Of a stretch of DNA of 64,000 nucleotides, positions 22,781 through 35,194 are shown piece after piece. Position 1 is the first letter of the stretch, and the number at the start of each line of letters is the position of its first letter. The position numbers were made by a program, and so were the translations under genes. Where the stretch lies: positions 66,506,634-66,570,633 of the forward strand of contig NC_077239.1 in the NCBI RefSeq assembly GCF_947179165.1. The letters run 5' to 3'. The DNA is from Solanum dulcamara. Its lineage: Eukaryota; Streptophyta; Magnoliopsida; Solanales; Solanaceae. The notes under the pieces are model-generated. The model saw only the letters and a list, made by a program, of their open reading frames with translations. It made no database searches and was not told the DNA's origin.

Positions 22781-25740
22781 TGAAGACCCATTTCATGAAA
22801 GTGAATTAGAAAATTGTAAGTTTTGTGGACAAGCTTGTTATAAGAGGACTCCTGCTGAAAAGATGGTCCCAACTAAGACGATGCATTATTTACCTCTTAT
22901 TTCCAGATTAAAGAGGTTGTATGCATCGATGAGGTCTGCCCCACATATGAGATGGCATCGTGAATATAGAAGGCCGCCGGGTGTCTTGTCTCATCCATCT
23001 AATGGATAAGCATGGAAATATTTTGATAACATGTATCCGGATTTTGCTAGTGAACCAAGAAATGTAAGATTGGAGTTGTGTGTAGATGGCTTCACACCAT
23101 TCTCTAATGCTGCCTCACCTTATTCTTGCTGGCCTGTATTTCTTACCCCATACAATCTTCCTCCTGAAATATGCATGATAAGTCCGTACATCTTTCTAAA
23201 TTGTGTTATTCCGGGTCCTCGTAATCCTAAAAGTTTGATTGATGTCTATCTACATCCATTGATAGATGAGCTTAAACAATTGTGGTTTGAAGGAGTAGTG
23301 ACCTATGATATATCAACTAAGCAGAATTTTATTATTTGTGCTTCTTTAATATGGACTATTAATGATTTTCCTATATACGGGATGTTGTCTGGTTGGATGA
23401 CTGCTGGAAAGCTTGTTTGTCCTCATTGCATGGAAAATAGTAAAACATTCACCTTAAAGCATGGCAGAAAAAATTCATGGTTTGATTGTCATTGTCAGTT
23501 CTTGCCAATGGGCCATGAATTTAGAAAGATAAAACATGCATTCAGAAAAAATAGGGTTGAAAATGACCCTCCACCTCCATTACTAACATGACATCAAATT
23601 TGGGAGAGAGTTTCTCAATTGCATAAAGTTACAGAAACTCCACCTTCTAGACTTTCTAGATATGGTGTTGAACATAATTGGAACAAACAGAGCATATTCT
23701 GGGAGTTGCCATATTGGAAGGATAATCTCGTACGACATAATCTTGATGTGATGCACATTGAAAAAAATTATTTTGATAATTTATTTAATACAGTGATGGA
23801 TGTTAAGGGCAAGACAAAAGACAACCCAAGAGCTAGAATGGACTTAAAGGAATACTGTAGGAGAAAAGAATTGTGGTTGCAAGAGCTACAAAATGGTAAA
23901 ATTGTCAAGCCTAAAGCTAGTTTTTCATTCACATTGGATGAGAAATGTGAAATGTGTGAGTGAGTTAAAAATTTGAGAATGCCAAAGGGATATGCTTTGA
24001 ATTTGGATAAGCGGGCAGATCTGAATGAAGGAAAGTTGATAGGTATGAAAAGCCATGATTGTCATGTATTCATGAAAACTTTGATTCCTATCTTTTTTAG
24101 CCATCTACCTGATAGGATATAGAAGCCAATCACAGAGGTAAGTCTTTTCTTTAGAGATTTATGTTATGAAAAATTGTTGGAAAGTCGTTTAGATGGGATG
24201 GAGGAAAAAATATTTATGTTATTACTACACAGCTGGAGAAGATCTTTCCATGTGGGTTTTTTGATGTGATGGAGCATCTTCTGATTCATTTTGTAAAAAA
24301 AGTCCGCCTTGAAAGTCTAGTTCAGACAAGGTGGATGTATCCATTTGAGAGGTAATGTTTTTCTTATATAAGTAATTAAGTTATTTTTCTTATATATACT
24401 GTAATTATTAGTATAAAATATATTGATATATGCATTCAGAAAAATTGGAAGTTGCAAACAAATAATTAAAAAGAGAGGAAAGATCGAAGGGTCAATAGTT
24501 CAAGTTCATATTGCGAGAGAAATTGGTGACTTTTATTCCTATTACTTTGGGGATGAAGTTCCATGTAGGAGAAATAGGCCTAATCGCAATGATGAAGGTG
24601 ATAGTGATCCGATGTTTTCACTGAATTCAATTTTTAATCAAATTGGCCGAGGATCTAAACGGCGTTAAAGGCGAGGCTTCACTACTATGGAAAGACAATC
24701 AGTTGTGACCCATATTCTGCTTAATTGTCCAGAAATTCAACTATATCTTAAATAACTGTTAAATTATATTACCAAATTACATAGTAATAAGTGATACTAA
24801 CTAACAAAATTGTACATATCAATATCAGCTCGTTCATAAATACATGGAGCAATGAAGCCATATATACAAGGTTTTTCAAATGGCTAAAGAATTGTGTAAG
24901 TGTGAAAGCTTATATTGAATCAATAGGTATAATATATTCATTTTATAGTAAATTGTATTATTTTGAAATCAATTTGTAGGTTTATGATGAATACTCAAAT
25001 GTCGAACATTCGCCATTAGTGAGAAAGATCACACTCGGACCTGAATCTCAAATTCAAACAATGAATAAATATTGTGTGAATGATTTTAAGTTTCAAACTG
25101 AAAAAGTTTCTATGCACAAGAAAATCAATAATAGTGGTGTGTGTGTTCAAGGTGATGTCGACGGTAATAGACAAACTATTGAATATTATGGTGTCATTCA
25201 AGAGATTATTGAAGTAAGATATTTAGGTTGGCCTAAAAAAGATAGTATTATTTCGGTGTAAGTGGTTTGACCCATCACACAGAGGCACAAGGATGGACCA
25301 AAAACATAATATAATTGAAGTTTAGCACACCAAACAATATGGAAGTTATGATCCTTTTATCATTGCCCAAAATGCTAAGCAAGTCTATTACGCTCCATAT
25401 CCATTGCGTAGAGATAAGGCTGATTGGTGGGTTGTTATTAAGATAAAGTATGTGGGAAGAATTGAAATTGAGAATGTATTAGATGTGGCGTACCAAAATG
25501 ATGTTGCACTTGTTCAACAACAAGTTGATGTTGAGTTGGAAACCACACTAGAGCATCCTCAACACATACTAGAAGAGGTTTCTGATGATGACCTTATAAT
25601 GTAAAATATTGAGGAAGAAGTAAACGAGGAATATGAATCATTTGAGGAGGAGGAATGAGATGACAATGAATATAAAACAACTGAGGAGAAGGAATGGAAG
25701 GATGACAAAAATGAAACAAGCGAGGAGGAATAGAGTGGTA
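22781..25740 (+). pseudogene. TNP2-like: CACTA TNP2-like transposase (Transposase_21, DUF4218, DUF4216)
   Basis: Exon pieces in order: CKFCGQACYKRT and MRWHREYRRPPG (22781-23010, with a stop in HPSNG/AWKYFD); the Transposase_21 core with LELCVDGFTPFSNAASPYSC, PYIFLNCVIPGPRNPKSLID and MLSGWMTAGKLVCPHCM (23031-23591); ELPYWKDNLVRHNLDVMHIE (23619-23963, entering DUF4218). GAG|GTAATG near 24352 and CAG near 24437 look like an intron. DUF4218 ends with HIAREIGDFYSYYF. Then LVHKYMEQ (24829-24895), and a DUF4216 domain with IQEIIEVRYLGWPKKDSI, KWFDPSHRGT and APYPLRRDKADWWVVIKIK. An acidic tail closes the gene. Several stops and frameshifts make it non-functional. In its family it binds and cuts the transposon ends. 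Confidence 0.9.
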
Positions 25741-25832
25741 GATTATAACTATTATGTAAGTTATTTATTTTGCTACCCCTAAATTTATTTAATTTATGTT
25801 TTTTATATATTGTATTGTTACTTTACATATAG

Positions 25833-27660
25833 ATGTCATCTGATGATGGTGATAGATCCCGGGATCATCTTGGGGTTAGCCATTTTGGTAGGATTAAAAA
25901 AAATCTAGGAGACTTGTTGATCCTGAGGATATCCCAAGACATATTTTTTTAGCGCCGAAGATGCAGCACCATCGCGTTAGTCCTACACATATTCATGTTG
26001 TGCCTTTTGGGACTATGGATCTTTTAGTTTACCATAGTCAGTTCCGCCGACCACACAACGCTTCTTTTTCTTCAAAGGTCAGATATACTCCATATGATCA
26101 GACCTACCAGTTACCCACAGAGGTTATTGCTCGACCCCAAAGAGTAGCATCTTCGTCTACTCCATCTCTCACAGTTCCATCTATCGGATCTCAATCTTCT
26201 CACATATCTACTTTGAGACTTAGAGATTCTATTGTTAAGACTGACACTCCTACAATATCAGCTTTACCTTTTTCTGCTGCTAGATCAGAGGCAGCACATG
26301 ATGTGCCTGGGTTAGCTCCTGGGGAAAGGGACAGACATGGGAGAGTCATGATTGAGCTTAATGGATCCTCTTATTTATTTTTGCTACATTAATAAATTAT
26401 TCATAAACTAATTACATGTTTATTATGTGTCTTGCAGGTGACATCCTTCGAATGAGGCTGCTAGGGCTCTTCAGAAGAGTGCTAGGAGGCTATATACTGA
26501 GCCCTATCACTCTTGGAGAGAGATTTCAAAAAGTATACGTCAGACGATGTTTAATGAATTCAACGTACATATATGTTTAAATCTATTTTTTTAAGTTAAG
26601 TTTAATATTTTTACTATACTTTACTTAACTAATTATTTAACGTTATTCATATTTTTCAGACTTTATGTACCTGCGAGTCAAGCTACAATATGGTCATTGT
26701 GACCACTTTTGAAAGAAAAGCGAGCGCTAGACTGTCTAGCTGGCTAAAGAAAGATAGGGATAATCGGGCACCTTCGAGTGGAATGCTGCCTCATATATTT
26801 GAAGAATTATGTCGGTAATGGGATACCCAAGAATTCAAGGCTTTGTCCGATCAAGGGAAAAAAGCTAGAGCCAGCCTAAAGGGTAGCTCGTTGCACACCG
26901 CAGGTACAAAGAGTGTTGGTACGATTCAAAGAGAGATGGTAAGGTTTCTAAATTTTAAGTTTAAATTCATTTTCTTAAATAAATTATTTGACAAAATATT
27001 ATTTCATTAATTGTATTTTTATTTATAGAAAAAAGAATTGGGATGCACTCCCTATCGTCATGAAGTCTTTAAAAAGACTCATGTGAAGAAAAAAAGACTA
27101 CTGCATCGGATCCGGATGAGTGGGTGGAGGAAAAGGCCGAACGAGCCTATGTAAGTTATTTAACATAATATATAATATATTTTAATTTTAACTTTTATTT
27201 TTAATATATATATAACTTTTATTTTCTAATATGTAGCAAGATTATGAGCGGCACATAGTGACATGCGAGATTTGGTACAGCTAACGCCTAAATAGTCCAC
27301 TCAAATTTGGACAGAAAAAGTGGTTAGAGGGAGCCACAAGGACCGAATATATGGAATGGGCTCTAGGAAAGACGTACGATGACTCTTATCAGGTTTAGAA
27401 GGTATTGGAATGTCACGTCAAGCCGAGGCCATTGACCGGGTTTAGATAGCTGCTATATCTTAGAAAATATAGAATGTACATGCGCATTGACAGAATCTGA
27501 GGCAAAAAGGGTTGAAGAGCAAAAAATTATGAATGAACAAGTTGAGCAAATCAAAGAACAAGTGTTCAACCTCGCCCGTCAGCCTCCACCCCGTCATTCA
27601 AGAGGGTCCACTTTGGATGACTCCGATAATAGTGATGAATACATAACAAATAGTCCTTAG
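25833..27660 (+). pseudogene. CACTA second gene, Transposase_24 (Ptta/En/Spm) family
   Basis: ATG at 25833 follows an AG acceptor-like site. The first exon (to about 26392) encodes a low-complexity Ser/Thr/Pro-rich region. Further exons with GT...AG borders follow: AARALQKSARRLYTEPYHSW (26440-26565), a block with VTTFERKASARLSSWLKKDR and ending near GTIQREM (26660-26938), KKELGCTPYRHEVFKKTHVK (27029-27150), and a coiled-coil-like stretch RVEEQKIMNEQVEQIKEQVF leading to stop TAG at 27658-27660. The ordered exon ends support a real ancestral gene. In-frame stops (for example near 25895-25950 and 26816) indicate decay. The role of the family is only loosely known (DNA-binding partner of TNP2). 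Confidence 0.8.
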
Positions 27661-27879
27661 GTTCCCTATGTTAGTTTATGAACATTTTGAACTTTTTTGT
27701 TAACTTTGAAAGACTTTAAATCGTTCTAAATTATGACTTTATTCATTTTAAGTGTTTAATTATGTTTGTTATTATATATTTTGCGTATTTTATTTGTTGT
27801 TAGTTGTGTTGGAATGAGCTAAATTGCTATGAAGTGAATTGAATTTTGATTGCAGGTAGGTAGCAGATAAAAAATATTT

Positions 27880-28256
27880 CCAGAAAAGCGACGGACAGTG
27901 ACCCTATGCCCGTCGCTTTTCTGAAAATTTTTAAGAACACCAAGAACAAAAGCGATGGACGATGACCATTTATCTATCGCTTTTCTGATTTTTTTAAAAA
28001 AATTTTAAAATAAAACAACGCAATCCGTCGCATTATATTAAATAATTAATTTTAAAAAAAAAAAATGACAAAGTCCATTTTGTTTATTTATATTTTGTTA
28101 ATTAAAAAAATATTAGGGGTGACGCAGTCCATCGCTTTTTGCGACCTTGTCCATTGCTTTTTTAAAAGCGTCGAGCAAAAAAGCGACGGAAGTGACTGCG
28201 TCGCTTTTTCGTCGAGTTTGACGTCTGTCGCTTTTTTGTGTTTTTTTCCATAGTTT
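27880..28256. repeat. CACTA subterminal inverted motif array and right end
   Basis: AAAAGCGACGGA-like words alternate with their reverse complements (CCGTCGCTTTT) at about 27890, 27945, 28010, 28130, 28165 and 28225, so short hairpins can form. Subterminal motif arrays are binding sites for CACTA transposase in known elements. The last bases, CATAGTT near 28250, resemble a mutated CACTA terminus. Confidence 0.75.
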
Positions 28257-28402
28257 TTTAGTACGTTTTTACCCTTTGTATTAAATTGAAAAGATAAGAG
28301 AGTGTGTAGATACTTCTAGTTTTTTTTAATGGTATTATTATGAAATTACCATATTGCCCTTGGTCGTCCTATCCCATCACTGTTCTATATAAAAAAAAAA
28401 TA
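28257..28402. other. Spacer with conserved GGTCGTCC block
   Basis: Positions 28350-28402 (CATATTGCCCTTGGTCGTCC) resemble 2676-2726 and 57244-57317. In each case this block lies immediately outside a Helitron-like CTAGT end. Confidence 0.6.
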
Positions 28403-29890
28403 CTAGATAGGTAATGGCCCGTGCTAAGAACGCGCCCAAAATTTTACATTTTCAGTGTTGGATATTTTGTTCAGTTATTTGGTGAAGGGATAACAGTAAA
28501 AAAAAAAAAGAGTATCCGTAGAAAAACATAATGTTACATTGTAGAAGTATATATGTTGATGTGATATATGATTGATGCGAGAGGATGCCAAATACGCGGA
28601 AGTGTGGTAGATGCCACAATAGAGTAACACCGATAATGAAAGATCATTGTATAATCTCTCTCACTTAACAAAGGTGTGTATTTTTAATATCGAGAGTACC
28701 TTCAAAATTAACATAATTGACTGAAGATGAGACTTAACTTTAAATATTTACAAATATATTTCTACAATATAAATTAAATAATACATATCGAGTGACCCTC
28801 AAATAATTTTGATGATAGAAGAAGCAGCGCTAATTGAATAGTAGAAAGTAGGACATTATAGATAAAACAAGGACGCTTAAGTTTAATAAAGTGAGTTAAA
28901 AATTCTTCAAGAAGGAGTGAATGTTGAAACAAAGTTTATATTAATTGTTTCTATTAAATAAAAATATATTTCAGTAAATAACAATATTACTATCTTGAAC
29001 AAAGTATAACTGCCAAACATGTTTAGTATATATTCACGTGAATGTCATATTATTAGATGTTGAAGTGAGATATTTGCATAGTTAAACATAGGGCTGTACA
29101 GGACAAACCGATAAATCGCACCAAATCGACAAACCGAACCAAACCGGAAAAAAAACCCGACTAGTGGTTTGGTTTGACTTGGTTTGGTGTTTGAAAAAAA
29201 AACCCGACCATTATAGGGTTGGTTTGGTTTTAACTAAAAAAAGTCAAACCGAACCCAAACCGACCCGATTATAGATATACTACTTTTAAATTATGTTATA
29301 CATAAAAATATTTATTAAAATGTAATTTATAAATATTTTTTAAAATTTTTTCATAATTTTTGTTTTCTTTCTTACATTTAGATTTGGACTTGAGTAGCCC
29401 ATCTAAATAATATACAAAAAAAACCTATCTTATAAAGTTATATTATAAAGTTAAAACTTCAAACAGTGTTGTGCCTCCATCTTATATGTTGATATTTTGT
29501 ACTAGAACTCTTTTTAAGAAGCACTGCTCTGTGCTTTTTATTTGATACTATGAGAAACCCGAAAAAACCCAAAAAACCCGAGAAACCCGAAAAAACCCAA
29601 AAAACCCGAGAAAAATTGATATCGAAAAACCCAACTTTTATTGGTTTGGTTTGGTTTATAGATTTAATAACCCGACACAAATGGTTTGGTTTGGTTTGTA
29701 AAAAATCCGAACCAACCCGGTCCATGTACACCTCTAGTTAAACATTTACATATGTGGGAGTACTAATTACATTTATATACTACGTATAAATCAGACAATA
29801 GCAGATGAATTTTTCACGTTGTGATCAATTTCTTCTGAACCGTCTTTGATCACAATCACCTGTTACATTTGAATTGAGGAATAGAGTCAT
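28403..29890 (-). mobile_element. Helitron-like unit, copy 2 (3' end at 28403)
   Basis: Hairpin 28416-28437 (GGCCCGTGC...GCGCCC) lies 9 nt from CTAG at 28403-28406, read on the minus strand. Positions 28960-29088 and 29737-29880 are similar to 9480-9725, the unit that contains copy 1. A MITE at 29089-29736 is inserted in it. A hexose-transporter fragment lies just beyond on the same strand and may be cargo. The 5' end is not identified. Confidence 0.5.
29089..29736. mobile_element. hAT-type MITE with 8-bp target duplication
   Basis: GTTAAACA flanks both sides (29081-29088 and 29737-29744). The ends are TAGGGCTGTACAGGAC and, inverted, TAGAGGTGTACATGGAC. They fit hAT termini (TA[GA]NG) and 8-bp duplications. 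The related unit at 9593-9610 reads TAGCTGAACATTTACATA, with one copy of the target and no insertion. The interior has many AACCGAACCAAACC words and no transposase. Confidence 0.88.
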
Positions 29891-29994
29891 TCTAAGTAGA
29901 ATTCCTTCTTACAACATGTCAGATAGAGCGGGATCGATCATGTCATAACATCGACGAAAATTTCACCATGAAAAATTCCAAGAAGATGAAATGA

Positions 29995-30560
29995 ATGAAA
30001 TTAACTTACTTAGCAAAAGAGCATTTGAACTCCCCCTTCAAGAAACAAGAATCTCCTTCCCAATTTATCAACATATAGTAAATAAAAATCATAGCGGGCA
30101 ATAACATTGATTCCACCAGTGATCACATCAAACGTAAGTGAAGCATCAGCATCAAAATAAAGTCTTAGACAACACTGGTGCATAGAACATAATCACATTG
30201 ATTCCAGTAAGCTGCTGGAAACATGGGATCATAATTGCCATTGTGAAATGTTGCCTATATTTCTTCTGCAACAATTCCTCCAATGGTGTTCAATTTTCCT
30301 AGAGGCCTCACTTGTCACAACTAAATCACTGAACTCTTCATTTACATCTTCAATTTTCCTGATTCTCTTCAGCTTAGCTTTGGCTTCGTCGTGGTTGCCA
30401 CGTTCGATCATGGAATTTGGGGTCTCGGGGAGGAACAATGAGCTTATTTTGATGATCAATGCAGGTACCATGGCATCTCCTAAGCTCAATCTCCATCTCC
30501 AATGAATCTTGGCAAATAAATAGTTCAACACATTGGCTACAAGTATTCCATCGTAGTGAA
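29995..30560 (-). pseudogene. Hexose (STP/MST) transporter gene fragment
   Basis: Minus-strand translation gives [40 protein letters not shown] and [19 protein letters not shown]. After frameshifts it continues to [29 protein letters not shown] and YVDKLGRRFLFLEGG. These match the central cytoplasmic loop and neighbouring membrane segments of plant sugar transport proteins (proton/hexose symport at the plasma membrane). Only about 180 residues of a roughly 510-residue family protein are present. It begins abruptly near 30560 and ends near 30000. It is probably a captured or dead fragment. Confidence 0.88.
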
Positions 30561-30690
30561 TCCTCACAAGCAAAAGAAATCTAAGTAGTAAGTTTAAGAT
30601 ACAAAAAAGAATAAAAGGGGAAAAGAGAATCATATCTGTATCGACTAAGTAAAGTTTATTCACAACAAATGCTAAAATAGTAATCAACAA

Positions 30691-32790
30691 ATAGGAAAAG
30701 ACAACAATCTGACTACTTCTCTACTCTAACAATGAAATAAATATAACAAATTACATCTATTGTTCATAGAGGGGAGGATATCTTTGAATAATTCAACTTA
30801 ATTGACGAAATCAAGCGAAAGAGAACACAAAATCAAAAAATTTGAAATCGATTTTGGCATTCAACATCATAATTCAGAGAGAATCAAGTTAGGCACTTTT
30901 TCAGAGATCACAATGATATCGTATCTCGTCGCACACTAGCTTCTAACAATCAAAATCAATCATTTAGCTAACAACATCTCCATTTTCCTGAACTCAGGAA
31001 AAAAAAGTCATACCTGAACGGCTGAACCTATGTGAAAGCCTCTATACATTTGATAACTGCTATGTAATGCCATACCTAACTACATTACCAGGAAAGGATA
31101 TACTGACGGCATTTTCGTTGTCAGATACAATCAGAAGTTAATTCCTCAAGATGTGCATTTAATTAAAGACATCAAATATTGCAAACCTAAGAAATAATCT
31201 AACCAAATTTTACAAAAGGACTACTGGTCTCTTCAGCCACAAAAGCTCTATGTCTAATATATTTGATTATTTATTGGTGAATAGATTCTTTTACTTAGCT
31301 TATACCCCAATCTTTTTTGTTCAGAATATACCAGTAACATATTTAGTTAGTAATAAACAAAAGGAAAGCTCATTTCTTTTATGGCATCTACCAGGTACTA
31401 TTTTGATGCATTTTGTATTAGCGCAATCATTATAAAAGAGAAATTGACAAAGAATGTCATTCAAGACCATTAACATGACAAATAAAAGATCAAAATTGGT
31501 GCATTAACCTTGATGGGAATATTGGTATAATTCTCTATCCAGAAAAAGAACATGATTCGCTTAATTGTAAGTCTATCACATTGATCAATAATATGGATGG
31601 TCATCTAACTCCTAAGCATTATATTTCCTCAGAATTTAAATGGCATAAACAAAATTGGAAAGTAATTGAGCTTATCAACAGGGCTAACTGCTCGACGAAC
31701 CAAGCAAAAAAGGCATATCTGCAAATTCCAACAAATTAACCTACAAAACTACAGAAAAACACAATTCAGAAAAATATAGGCAAATTTATGGAATAGCTCT
31801 AGTTTAAAACAATTCCAATTAATTCACAAAAACAAGAAAGAATTTATCTCCTAGACTTTATTGCGAAGTAAGCAAAGGAAAAAGCCCAAACCTTAGAAAG
31901 TGGTTATAGAGTTCAATAAAGGAACCGTCCCTTGTTTTGATATCTTTTTCAGTCCACTTGCAGTTAATGAGTAAGATTTGTTTCCGCCGCACAACGAATG
32001 ATAGCTTAGAATAGATAGAACGTAGAGCCAAATACCAATACAACATTAGAGGCTTAATATTAAATCTCAAATACACTCAAACTGACATCCCTTAACACTA
32101 AATGAGGATTAGGGCTTAATATTATAGGAGGATTATGACTCAAATTTTACTGTATTCAAGGAAAAAGACCAAAATATTTCTAACAGGGACCATTACCCCC
32201 AAATGCATGCATCAAACTTTAGAAGATGACAACAACATAATGTCGCGTATGAGGAAGAGGATGCTTCTAGAGTTTTTTCTTCGTTTCTGAACTGATGATG
32301 AAGACAGATCATAGGACTTCTAAACCACCAAGTTACATCATATCCAATTATATATATGACATTGTTCACAGTCGATGAGTTCTCAACTACCTTAGCACTA
32401 CCGGTGACAGGCCTGAATCAGTCATGATACTTAGATTATAGGATTTCAATCCTACTAAAGAATACCAAGACAATTACATATGAATGAAGTTAAGTTGTAA
32501 TTGAGAATGAGAAAGTGCAGCTATCTAATATCTAAAAAGAAGTGTCTAAAAATGATCGCTCAAGGTGATCTCTATTAGACATTTAAAATCATCAAAAATT
32601 TGAGACAAACCAGCAATTAAACTTTCAGAAATTAATATTGGATATATCTATAACATCCCAATAATGTTTTGACCTGAGAATTCAGAGACAAGAAGAATTG
32701 AAATGAATAACTACATCCTTCCAGAAGGAAAAGAACAACAATACCATTTCTCTATTCCAAAATAACCAAAAATTACAACATTCCAAGGAA
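30691..32790. other. Non-coding stretch, nothing recognised
   Basis: About 2.1 kb without a credible coding region, terminal repeat or tandem repeat that I can identify. The open frames present are short and lack any family resemblance. GTCAA at 32791-32795 is the left target duplication of the chromovirus. Confidence 0.55.
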
Positions 32791-32795
32791 GTCAA

Positions 32796-34543
32796 TGTCA
32801 CGACCTCAACCCGCCGTGGCTGGAACCCACTCAAACTCTCCGATGGGAGAAACCATTCTAACAGCCCAACAATAAAAAATAAAATATGTACACAAACCTA
32901 GATATGCCGAAGCAAGATATAAACTAGAATAATGACTGATTCCCCATAAGCCCAGCAAAACAGATCAAATACCAAGAAGTGTGGAAACACCCTAGAAAAC
33001 TGAAAGTCGTCCGTACCAAACTCTAACAATGTCTGTAAAGGAAAGGGAAACACTCCCACAAGAAAACATAATAATAAAACAGTAACTCAAGTCTTAGTTC
33101 TTGAAAAGGGACTAGAACATGGAAAAGTCCATGGCAGCTTGAAACAAACAGCTCACTCTTGAACTCAAACAAGCTTAATCTTCTAACCGAGGTCTCTCCG
33201 CAGTCGCCTAAATATGCCCTGTACTCAACAAAATGACAGATCAAGAGTAGTATCAGTACACAAAATCAATGGTGTACTAGTAGGATCACGCGGTTAGCCA
33301 GTAAGCGGATCATAAACAAGTAAATTCAACCCAATAGTCATATACATATACAGAATAAGTGAAAAAAATCTAAATATCACAACTCAATGTCTTCCACATG
33401 CTATAATTCACACAAGGGTCCTCTCAAGGGACCTACAAACAATCAACTTTATGTCGAAACGTGACACCCGATCCAAGTATGTGTTGGAACGTGACATCCG
33501 ATCCAAATATGTGTCGGAAAGTGAAACCCGATCCAAATTATGTGTCGGAACGTGACACCCAATCCCAAGATATCACAATCACAAGAAAATTCAATGTTTA
33601 CAACATTTATACCACCAAGAATAGGTTCATCACAATAACAGGCCAGCAAGTGATCATTTCACACATAATCTAGCATTTTCCCTATTCATCTACATACATG
33701 CATATCATGAAGCAATTTAACAAGTATATGAAACACATACGGAAACTAGACCATCACCTACCTCAAATTCAAGCTTTCACAACCTTACAATGCAAGAGTC
33801 TTCCCTTTTCGGGTTCATTCTTCTCATTTTTGGTCTAGACTACATTAAATAACTATCAAGGGTCAATATAATGGCCAAACTATCAGGAAATATAACATAA
33901 TTTCACTCCCTAGGTCAAACCCGTGATCCTAACCTTACCCTAGGGCTATTTTCCACCATAGATTTTTAGGTCAACCCCTCCCCCAATGGTTATCACCCAT
34001 ATTTTTTATTTCTAGGAATCAAAGTATGAATCTAGAGAGTAAAAACCTTATCTTAAGGGTGAAAATCCATCGAAAATCAATGAAAATTGTTCTAGGTCGC
34101 CTCTTGGGATTTTAGAAACTGATGATTGTAGAAAAGACCATTTCTATTCTTTTTCATGACTTAAGTCGCGACAGTCCCACTCTGGCAGGACAGATCCCGC
34201 TCTGGCAGAATATGCGGAAACAGTGAGATCAGAGTTTGTGCTCCAAGCCTCCATTTCTCAACACACCCCTTCCAAAGATGCATTAAAATTATACCCTTTA
34301 CGCCAAATTCAATTCTAAGAGTTTTACTCACCCGAATGCGATTCTGCAAAGCTGTAAATGCTCCGTATCATCTTGGCTAGATTTGACCTTCCATCATTCA
34401 TGTGATCACCCTAGACTTTACCTAACTCAGAATTCGCCCAGGACTGGCCTAGGTTCAAATTTTCAAAAGTTACAACCTAAAGTTTGCTGGCCTAAAATCC
34501 TTTCCTATTGTCCTATCCCTAACGACGGGAATAGGTCATTACA
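32796..34543 (-). repeat. 3' LTR of the chromovirus, full length
   Basis: 1748-bp LTR ending GGTCATTACA. It holds a minisatellite at 33451-33568 and CG-rich words at 34165-34215. A clear polypurine tract beside it (right of 34543) was not found, which is unusual. Confidence 0.9.
33451..33568. repeat. ~29-bp minisatellite in the LTR, 4 copies
   Basis: Four head-to-tail units share ATGTGTCGGAACGTGACACC and CCGATCCAAAT words with small changes. The minus-strand frame WIGCHVPTH-type repeat is only its translation. Confidence 0.9.
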
Positions 34544-34639
34544 ATAGATACCAATTTAGCCATCACTCTTCCACGAGTGACTAACTAGGGAAAATAGGGC
34601 TAAAGTAAAGATAGAGTAGTACCTGTTTTATCGAACAGT

Positions 34640-35066
34640 TGAGGATACTTGTCTCGCATGTCTTTCTTAGTCTCCCAAGTAGCTTCCTCTACTAAACAAT
34701 GTTTCTATTGCTCTTTAACCATATTGATCTCCCTCAGTCCTTAATTTTCGAATGTTACGATCAGGAATTGCCACTCTTCTTCCTCATACTAAAGTTCCTT
34801 GTCTAATAATACAGAGTCCCATTTAATGATGTAGTCCCCATTTTCATGGTACTTTTAAAATATAGACACATGGAACACTGGTGTACCCTAGAAAAGCTAG
34901 GTGGTAAGGCTAACCTATACGCCACTGACCCTACACAATCAAGAATTTCAAAAGGACCAATATAGCGAGGGCTGAGTTTGCCCTTCGTGCCAAACCTCAT
35001 CACCACTTTAATGGGTGATACTTTTAGAAGTGTTTGCTCACCAGCCTCAAATGTCATATCCCTCAC
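34640..35066 (-). pseudogene. Integrase C-terminus and degenerate chromodomain
   Basis: The frame from 35066 carries TLLKVSPIKVVMRFGTKGKL and SPRYIGPFEILDCVGSVAYR, the GPY/F module of Ty3/gypsy integrases. After stops, translation shows VEEATWETKKDMRDKYPQLF near 34650, the end of a chromodomain as in Del/Tekay chromoviruses. In the family the chromodomain guides integration to histone-marked heterochromatin. Confidence 0.85.
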
Positions 35067-35194
35067 CTTACGATCAGCATACTCCTTCTGACGAATTTGA
35101 GCCGCTAGGAGCTTAGCTTACTTCTTAACTTATCTTGAGCAATCCCTCACTAAGTCAACCCCTAATGGTTCCACTTCCCCAGCTTTATACCACC

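Larger units (their letters stand above)
22781..28256 (+). mobile_element. CACTA (En/Spm) DNA transposon relic, left end missing
   Basis: Two genes typical of plant CACTA elements lie in tandem on the plus strand: TNP2-type transposase (22781-25740) and Transposase_24 (25833-27660). They are followed by a subterminal array of AAAAGCGACGGA-type inverted motifs up to about 28256. The right end reads TTTTTTTCCATAGTT, a degraded CACTA terminus. No matching left terminus was found, and the N-terminal part of TNP2 is absent, so the left end is probably lost. Confidence 0.85.

Noticed and set aside
29459..29741. Lys/Pro-rich frames inside the hAT MITE
   Set aside because: They translate an AAACCC/GAAACCC-rich low-complexity region within a non-coding MITE.
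33449..33673. Frames with repeated WIGCHVPTH
   Set aside because: They are translations of the 29-bp minisatellite in the LTR, not a repeat protein.
34544..34600. Polypurine tract expected beside the chromovirus 3' LTR
   Set aside because: I looked for a purine run just outside 34543 on the minus strand and saw only GGTATCTAT-type sequence, so I did not call one.
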